A DNA stretch of 64,000 bases from Gnetum montanum (lineage: Eukaryota > Streptophyta > Gnetopsida > Gnetales > Gnetaceae). This document shows, in pieces, positions 58,489 to 64,000 of the stretch. How positions within the stretch are numbered: the first letter of the stretch is position 1; every line of letters starts with the position of its first letter. The stretch covers positions 332,210 to 396,209 of the forward strand of contig MNCI01009146.1 of assembly GCA_015680685.1 (NCBI GenBank), given 5' to 3'. The notes beneath the pieces were generated by a model that did no database searches, was not told the origin of the DNA, and was given only the letters and a program-made list of their open reading frames with translations. The translations under genes were made by a program, and so were the position numbers.

Positions 58489-58778
58489 CCAGATATGAGT
58501 TGGACATTGTGTGACCCTAGTTAGAATTAGTGATTGGTAGTTGGTAGATCTTTAATTCACTTTTTATCATTATCATGGAAAATGAATTAAGTATCAAAAA
58601 AGTAATATTTAATTTTTCATGTATCTTTCTCACATATATTTTATTTACAGAATAAGCAAGAGACAACTTTAAGTTCAAAGGAGGAATCAAATTATTGGAA
58701 CACAGGATCGTGAAAGAAAGCATTAGAGCTGGAAAAAAGATAAAGAATGTGGATTCATTCAAGGACAAACGAAACCTA

Positions 58779-58790
58779 AGGGTGGTAGAT
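58779..58790 (+). other. Polypurine tract of L
   Basis: AAGGGTGGTAGA immediately before the TGTCACATCC start of the 3' LTR. Confidence 0.75.
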
Positions 58791-59370
58791 TGTCACATCC
58801 CCATTCCCAAATGATGCAGTTGCCTAATGAAGGTGATGTCGTTTCATAACAAGTGTTATTGTTATCTTAACAAGACTTGAAAGGGCATGTTGTAATAATG
58901 GACGTGTCTCTTGAGAAACATTTGGGGATTTGACCTAAGGCATTTATACCCAGGGTTAGAGGTCATGCTAGCATGGGAATGGTAGAGCCAATACAAGCAA
59001 GTCATGGGGTGGTGGAGCCAGTTTAGGCAAGTCACAAGAAGCCGGGTGAAGGGGGATAAAAAGGGGACTGGCCCACCCTTTTGGCCAGGTTATAGGCCTA
59101 ACCATGGTGGTAGTGCTAGATTGCCTCTATGGGATAGATGCTAAAGGAAGAGAACCCCAAGAAATACTCTCAAAGAATGATCCAGATACACTCTTTCATA
59201 TCAATAAAGCATTCTTTTATTTTCTTTTCTACATTTTTCCTTTTATTTCCTTTGTACATAATGTTGAATATTACTTATATTTTAAATTTGGTATGTTTTC
59301 TTCATATGCATAATGTCTAATATATCATATATTTGACGTTTTCCATGACATCCAGGGATGGGATTTCACA
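58791..59370 (+). repeat. 3' LTR of element L
   Basis: TGTCACATCCCCATTCCC to GGGATGGGATTTCACA; same length as the 5' LTR. AATAAAGCATTC again near 59204. Confidence 0.92.
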
Positions 59371-59672
59371 AATTTAGTAAAAGTTTTGGGATCTTGGAAA
59401 CCACATTCTAAGCTTGTTAGGACCTTATGGGGTTCAGTTGATTCACAAAGATGAATCACTCCAAAGTAGTGCTAAGAGCTATACAAGGTGTGGTACTCTC
59501 CAAAACACATTTTGAGAGGAACAAAGTTTGAAGGTATGCAACTAATCTACCCTATGAATGTGAAGTGCCCAAGTTAGGGAACCATGTAAAATTGTCTATG
59601 CTTTGTGTTGAATAATTTTTGATTTGAAGAACTTATTCATTCCCCTTGCCCCTTCTAAGTTCAACAATCCTC

Positions 59673-61029
59673 AAGCTTCACAGACCACCAAAATACATTA
59701 ATATCATAGTGCTTTTGCATCCAAGAAAATGGATGCCCTATTACCCAAATTAATGTTGTGTGAAGTTTTTATGAAAATCTATTGAAAACCCAAATGTAGA
59801 AATACTTTTCTAATTTCTAAAAATTAAAAAAAATAATTAAAGAAATCTATTACAATGTCTTTCATAACTCATATAACTCAGAAAAAAACCACCATCCATA
59901 CCAAACATACATTAATTAGAAACAACACATATCACAATAATTTAATTAATAAGAATAATAACATGTTCACATAAAACTTGTTCATGTCATTACATGCCTT
60001 ACATGCCCATATCATAACCTCCATGGTAATCCTAGCAAACTCATCTATTAAGTTAGTACATACTAGTAGAAAATATAATTAAATAATGCTTGTAATTAAA
60101 CATACAAGAACATGAAACATAAAGTTAGAAATCTAAACTAACTAATAAGCATAACTTAAAGGCATATCATAAGATCTAAAGCATAGCAAGTACAAAAGCA
60201 CAAGGTAATGCACTAACCTAAGCATTCAAAAATATTGGTTATTACAAAATGGAATCCTAATAGACATCCATTTCTAGGTTTTTATGACATGGAGATTCAA
60301 GATCAAACTCAAATTTGGTTTTAAAACTTAGGAAATATTCTTTGTCATATCTTATTCTCATTTTAATAATTGATTAGGGCTGAGATACGTTTATCTTTCA
60401 TTTTTTCATTCATCATCCAACATATGATACCAACTTCCATATTACAAAATGAAATTGTTGAATGATAGATTCTCTCATATATTTCTTTTTTTTCCATTTT
60501 ATGTTTTAATTATTGCACCTTTCTACCACTTCTAATGGGTGTGACTCTTTTTTTGCTGTACATCTCACAAAGTAGGAAAATGGTGTATATGATATTATTG
60601 GTTGTCAATTTTAAGCTTAAATTCATAACATATTATTAACATTATGGTCATCCATATTTTATTAATTAATTATTTTCTTTTTAACTTGTGATTATCCTAA
60701 TCCTTCTTATATTATGTTATGTTTACTACCATTCGTTATTCTTATGTATTTATTAAAATGTCAACTTTCTTTGACATTATTATTTCAAGTTTTATTTAGA
60801 GCAAAATTTTAGTGCATTTCATTGTATAGACTGTTTAGTCTCTTAGTTTTTCTACATAAGTCTTTTTTATTGCTTAAAGCCATATTCTTAATATCTTCAT
60901 TTAACTTTTAGTTTACTTCTTTATGTTCTTTGAAAGATTCTTAGAAACATAGTTAGTTTAATTAGATGTGATTATGATGCCCAAAAAATGATAGTACAAT
61001 CTCTTAACTTCTTCTTTAACTCATCACTA
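59673..61029 (-). other. Leader/interior of minus-strand element S, no gene seen
   Basis: A+T-rich and without a recognisable frame. By orientation it lies just downstream of the primer-binding site of S on the minus strand, so it is leader or decayed gag. Its other LTR is not found. Confidence 0.45.
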
Positions 61030-61041
61030 GCTCTGATACCA
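61030..61041 (-). other. Primer-binding site, initiator-Met tRNA (S)
   Basis: The minus strand reads TGGTATCAGAGC, exactly the common plant primer site, abutting the LTR end. Confidence 0.85.
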
Positions 61042-62277
61042 TGTCAAAGTTTTATTTGATGCCTCTTTACTAGGTAATTTTAATATACCAGGATCTACTC
61101 TAAGTTGGAAGTGTTATTATAACTTTGAACTATAAGATAACTACAATGTGTAATACTTTCTATAGTTATGGGTATCATAGATCTTAGTAACTACATACAA
61201 ATTCTCTAGTTGATGAATAGAATCATGTTAATCTATTTCATAACTTAGTACTAGCCATAAGCTATCATAGATAATTTATAACAAGTACTATTTTTGGTTT
61301 GAATAAATCGAAATATGATCTTTGGGCTTACTATTGCTCAATATTTGGTTATGCTAAGTTCATAAGGAATTCATGTGTTTTCATGGTGTTACTTTAATGG
61401 TGCTATAACTTTGTGTTATTGTAGCATTTTCTTGCATTTTGGACTCATGGAACACTTAAGATGCTAATGGAAATTAATATCCATAGTCTTATATGGGCTA
61501 TGCCACTATCAACTCTTTCAACAATTCACTACTAAGTTGGTTTAGCTTCTTTACGATAACTTATGAACTACTACCTTAAATGTAGTTTATCCTTCCTACC
61601 TATGTAGTCTTTGAAGTATGCCTTTCATGAATTCTTCATTTGGGTTCACTCTACTAAATTTATTAGCTCTATGATGCATCTTCTTACTTTTTGTTTTTAG
61701 GAACATCTGAGATTGTAGCTTACTTTACAACTTTTCTCAAGTGTTATTTAGTAGGGTTGGAAACTTATTTCATCTTCTACTCTTGTTTGCACTTATGATT
61801 TAGAGCTTCCTTCACTTGTTAATTTATGAAACAACACCATTGTATCCTTGTAACTTAAAAATGCTTCATCTGTTATTGCTACTTCTTATTAATTTATATT
61901 ATTGATATATATGCTTTTATGCATTCTTACAAAGTATGAACATAAGTTTTCTTGTGCCTCACAAATAGTTATGACTTTTAAAGAACCATTGTAACCTTTC
62001 ATAACTAATTAAGAATTAAGTTAAAAAATAAATGGTTGTAAACTAACTTAGAGAATATATTCTAATATCAACAATAATGTTATTATCATTTCTCAAGTAT
62101 TCTATGTATCCAATCCATGCAATCCTATTTTCTTAGTTGAGCAAATGGCAGGAAGGGATATCGATATGAGTTTTATAAATGACATATGTATCATAACAAA
62201 GCTAATTAGATAAGAGGTGTTAAGAATTTAATCCTACAATAATAGGATCTATTGTCTGTATTGTGACTACTTTGACA
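61042..62277 (-). repeat. 5' LTR of element S
   Basis: Ends TGTCAAAG and CTTTGACA are exact inverted repeats, 1236 bp apart, and a perfect primer site follows on the minus strand. It interrupts or abuts copia remnant T on the right. No second LTR in the window. Confidence 0.8.
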
Positions 62278-62439
62278 TAAAAGACAAACTCATCATTACC
62301 AATAATGATTTTGATATTTCTAAATATACTATGACTCAAGCATCTAAACTAGAATTAAACTGTAGCATCATTCTAACTCAAATAGAAAATCCTAATTAGA
62401 TCATTTATAAAACATGTTAAAACTTCAATCTTAATTAGC

Positions 62440-64000
62440 TCAAGAAGAAGCTAAAATCTAACATAACAAGCTAGAACATAATTCATGGTCAAACATTAAA
62501 AAATGACAAAAATAAATAAAGAAATTGGTATGAATATTAAGGAAGTGCCAAAGGACAAATGTGAAGTGTCCATTCAAGCTAAGGAAAATAAACCAATTCT
62601 CATCATAGAACTTCTATGTAGAGAAAGAATATGCCACTTGAACTTTTTCATCTTGATCTTGCTGGCTCTATGCCTACTACATCAAATAGAGAAGCTAAAT
62701 ACTTTCTAGTTATTATAGATGACTATACTAGGTATACTTAAACCTACAACTTAACACCTAAGGATGATACATTTAATAAATTCAAATACTTTTATAACCT
62801 AATGTAAACTCCCATGAATGTTCTAATCAAAACAATAAGATTAGATAGAGATGGAAAATTTATCAATAATAATTTTAAAGAATTCTACATCAAACAAGGC
62901 ATTTTTCATCATACTACATATAACCTCAATCTAATGGAATCATTAGAAAAATACAATCCTTGAGGACATAATAAGGTGTCTTATCAAACATACCAAATTA
63001 ACAAATGGACATTGATGCATGGCTATAACCATGATCACATACATTAAAAATAAAATTATTAGTAGTAGGAAAAAATACAAATCACCTTATAAACTTTTGT
63101 TATCAGAAGCATTCAAATGTAATACATATGAAAACATTGGATGTCACCACTATGTAAAAATTCCAAAGTAACTTAGAAATAGATTTGTTGATGGAGGAGG
63201 AAAGTGTATATTTCTAGGATATGACTCAAAGATAAGTGGATATAGATGATATGATCCAATTGAGCATAAATGACACTCATCAAGAGATTTAATATTCTTA
63301 GAAGATAAATTCAAAACTATAGAACTTCAACAAAGATATTAAAAACTAGAAACTCAAATTAATTCATGATTTTTGATCCAAAAATACCATTCCCAAACTC
63401 AAATACTAGATACAAACTTTGGAAAAAAAAAAGAACAAATAGATCTAATGCAATTACAAATGTAGCTTACTTAACTCCTTATTCAAAAATCAAAAAATAT
63501 TGAAGAAGCCTTGAAGAATGAACTATGGCAAAATAATTGACAAAGAATATGAAGACATGAAAAATTGTTAATAAACCTATGGAAAAAATAATTAATTGTA
63601 AATGGACTATAGAATAATCATCACTTAGATGTTAAATGCTTATCCTACTAAGGTAAGATGTTATGAGGGTTAGTAAATGAGTAAAATCTTTGAAATGATT
63701 ATGCCCAAGCTATAACCGAAGTCTTACAACTTGAGAAATAAATACCTTACTATCACTCTAAGTCATAAAACATAAATCCAGACTAGTTGTAAGAGCATTC
63801 AAGTGAAAAAAAGAAACCATATTGACTGTGAAGTAATTTTTGCACAAATGGCTACATTTGAAACTATAAAGCTAAACCTCTTAATTATTAGGTATCAAAA
63901 TCTAAATCTAAAAACAAAGTATGTATTAAGGTAAAACTAGTTAGTTGATCTTCTCATCAAGCTACTGCAAGCATTCAAGATAGTCTACTTTTGGAAGATA
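62440..64000 (+). pseudogene. Copia integrase and RT remnant (T), continues past the window
   Basis: Gag-pre-integrase residues NKLEHNSWSNIKK and a broken zinc finger CEVSIQAK (Cys now Ser). Then the integrase core: LELFHLDLAGSMPTTSNREAKYFLVIIDDYTRYT, IRLDRDGKFINNNFKEF and PQSNGIIRK, where the usual VAER catalytic Glu is lost. The linker follows: FVDGGGKCIFLGYDSKISGYR.YDP, SRDLIFLEDKF. RT begins near 63530 (KEYEDMKN) and reaches ATFETIKLNLL near 63870. Many stops; inactive. Confidence 0.85.

Larger units (their letters stand above)
53308..59370 (+). mobile_element. Element L: non-autonomous LTR element carrying a CCR4-like sequence
   Basis: Two 580-bp LTRs (53308-53887 and 58791-59370) with inverted ends TGTCACATCC...GGATGTCACA, flanked by GATTT and AATTT (a 5-bp target duplication with one transition). 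TGGTATCAGAGC follows the first LTR, and a purine tract AAGGGTGGTAGA the internal part. The 4.9 kb interior has no gag or pol. It holds a leader, a G+C-rich block, a minisatellite and a host-like exonuclease coding sequence in the LTR's own direction. Mobility must have depended on another element. Confidence 0.92.
52769..59672 (+). repeat. 3' LTR of copia N, split by element L
   Basis: LTR parts are 52769-53307 and 59371-59672. Start TGTTAACATTTTGGTATGTC directly after the polypurine tract; end near AACAATCCTCA. Removing L restores colinearity with the solo LTR at 47876-49109. It contains several AAGATGTCTT-like motifs (52866-53245). Confidence 0.75.

Noticed and set aside
61030-61041. tRNA gene
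   Set aside because: Only the 12-base complement of a tRNA 3' end is present, as expected for a primer-binding site; no cloverleaf around it. The same holds at 53890 and 6757.

Overview
This window looks like A+T-rich seed-plant nuclear DNA, made mostly of old, nested LTR retrotransposons. The signs are plant-type Ty3/gypsy (Athila-like) and Ty1/copia proteins, primer sites matching plant initiator-Met and Asp tRNAs, and one gene with plant-style introns. A large genome such as a gymnosperm's would fit, but the sequence does not prove it. I saw no rRNA, tRNA, CRISPR array or bacterial gene.

Layout. 1-7.7 kb: a decayed minus-strand retroelement with an Athila-like protease remnant and one LTR. 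8.1-9.8 kb: the only host-like multi-exon locus, a short nucleoside-phosphorylase/bark-storage-protein-like gene whose 3' end is tandemly repeated beside an ambiguous base. 10.0-13.2 kb: a minus-strand copia element (K) lacking integrase. 13.2-37.0 kb: three abutting Athila-like elements, M (minus, pol-less), A (plus, gutted) and B (plus, with pol and a downstream ORF2). 37.0-37.7 kb: a copia RT fragment (Q). 37.7-46.4 kb: element P, structurally complete (two LTRs, 5-bp target duplication ATCCC, tRNA-Asp-type primer site) but with no pol, only gag and ORF2. 46.8-49.6 kb: copia gag (R) interrupted by an inverted solo LTR. 49.8-59.7 kb: a gag-only copia element (N) whose 3' LTR is split by element L, a non-autonomous LTR element (53308-59370). 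L has no gag or pol but contains an almost open, intronless CCR4-type exonuclease sequence. 59.7-62.3 kb: leader and LTR of a minus-strand element (S). 62.4-64 kb: a copia integrase/RT remnant (T) running off the window.

Most interesting logic. In the Athila-like family, ORF2 (a plant-transposon-protein-like domain plus a long coiled coil) seems to have its own expression unit. About 0.5 kb before its ATG lies a TATA box with a motif cluster matching the motifs in the LTR U3 of the same lineage: GATATC palindromes in P and M, and a GAGGCC/GTTGAC motif in B. A conserved 57-60 nt intron-like segment (GTAAGG, TACTAAC-like branch site, TGATTGYAG) ends exactly at the ATG in all three copies. Two copies have lost pol at the same place yet keep gag and ORF2. 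This looks like a non-autonomous lineage with a second, LTR-mimicking promoter for a spliced accessory gene. The second headline is the CCR4-like sequence carried between the LTRs of L.
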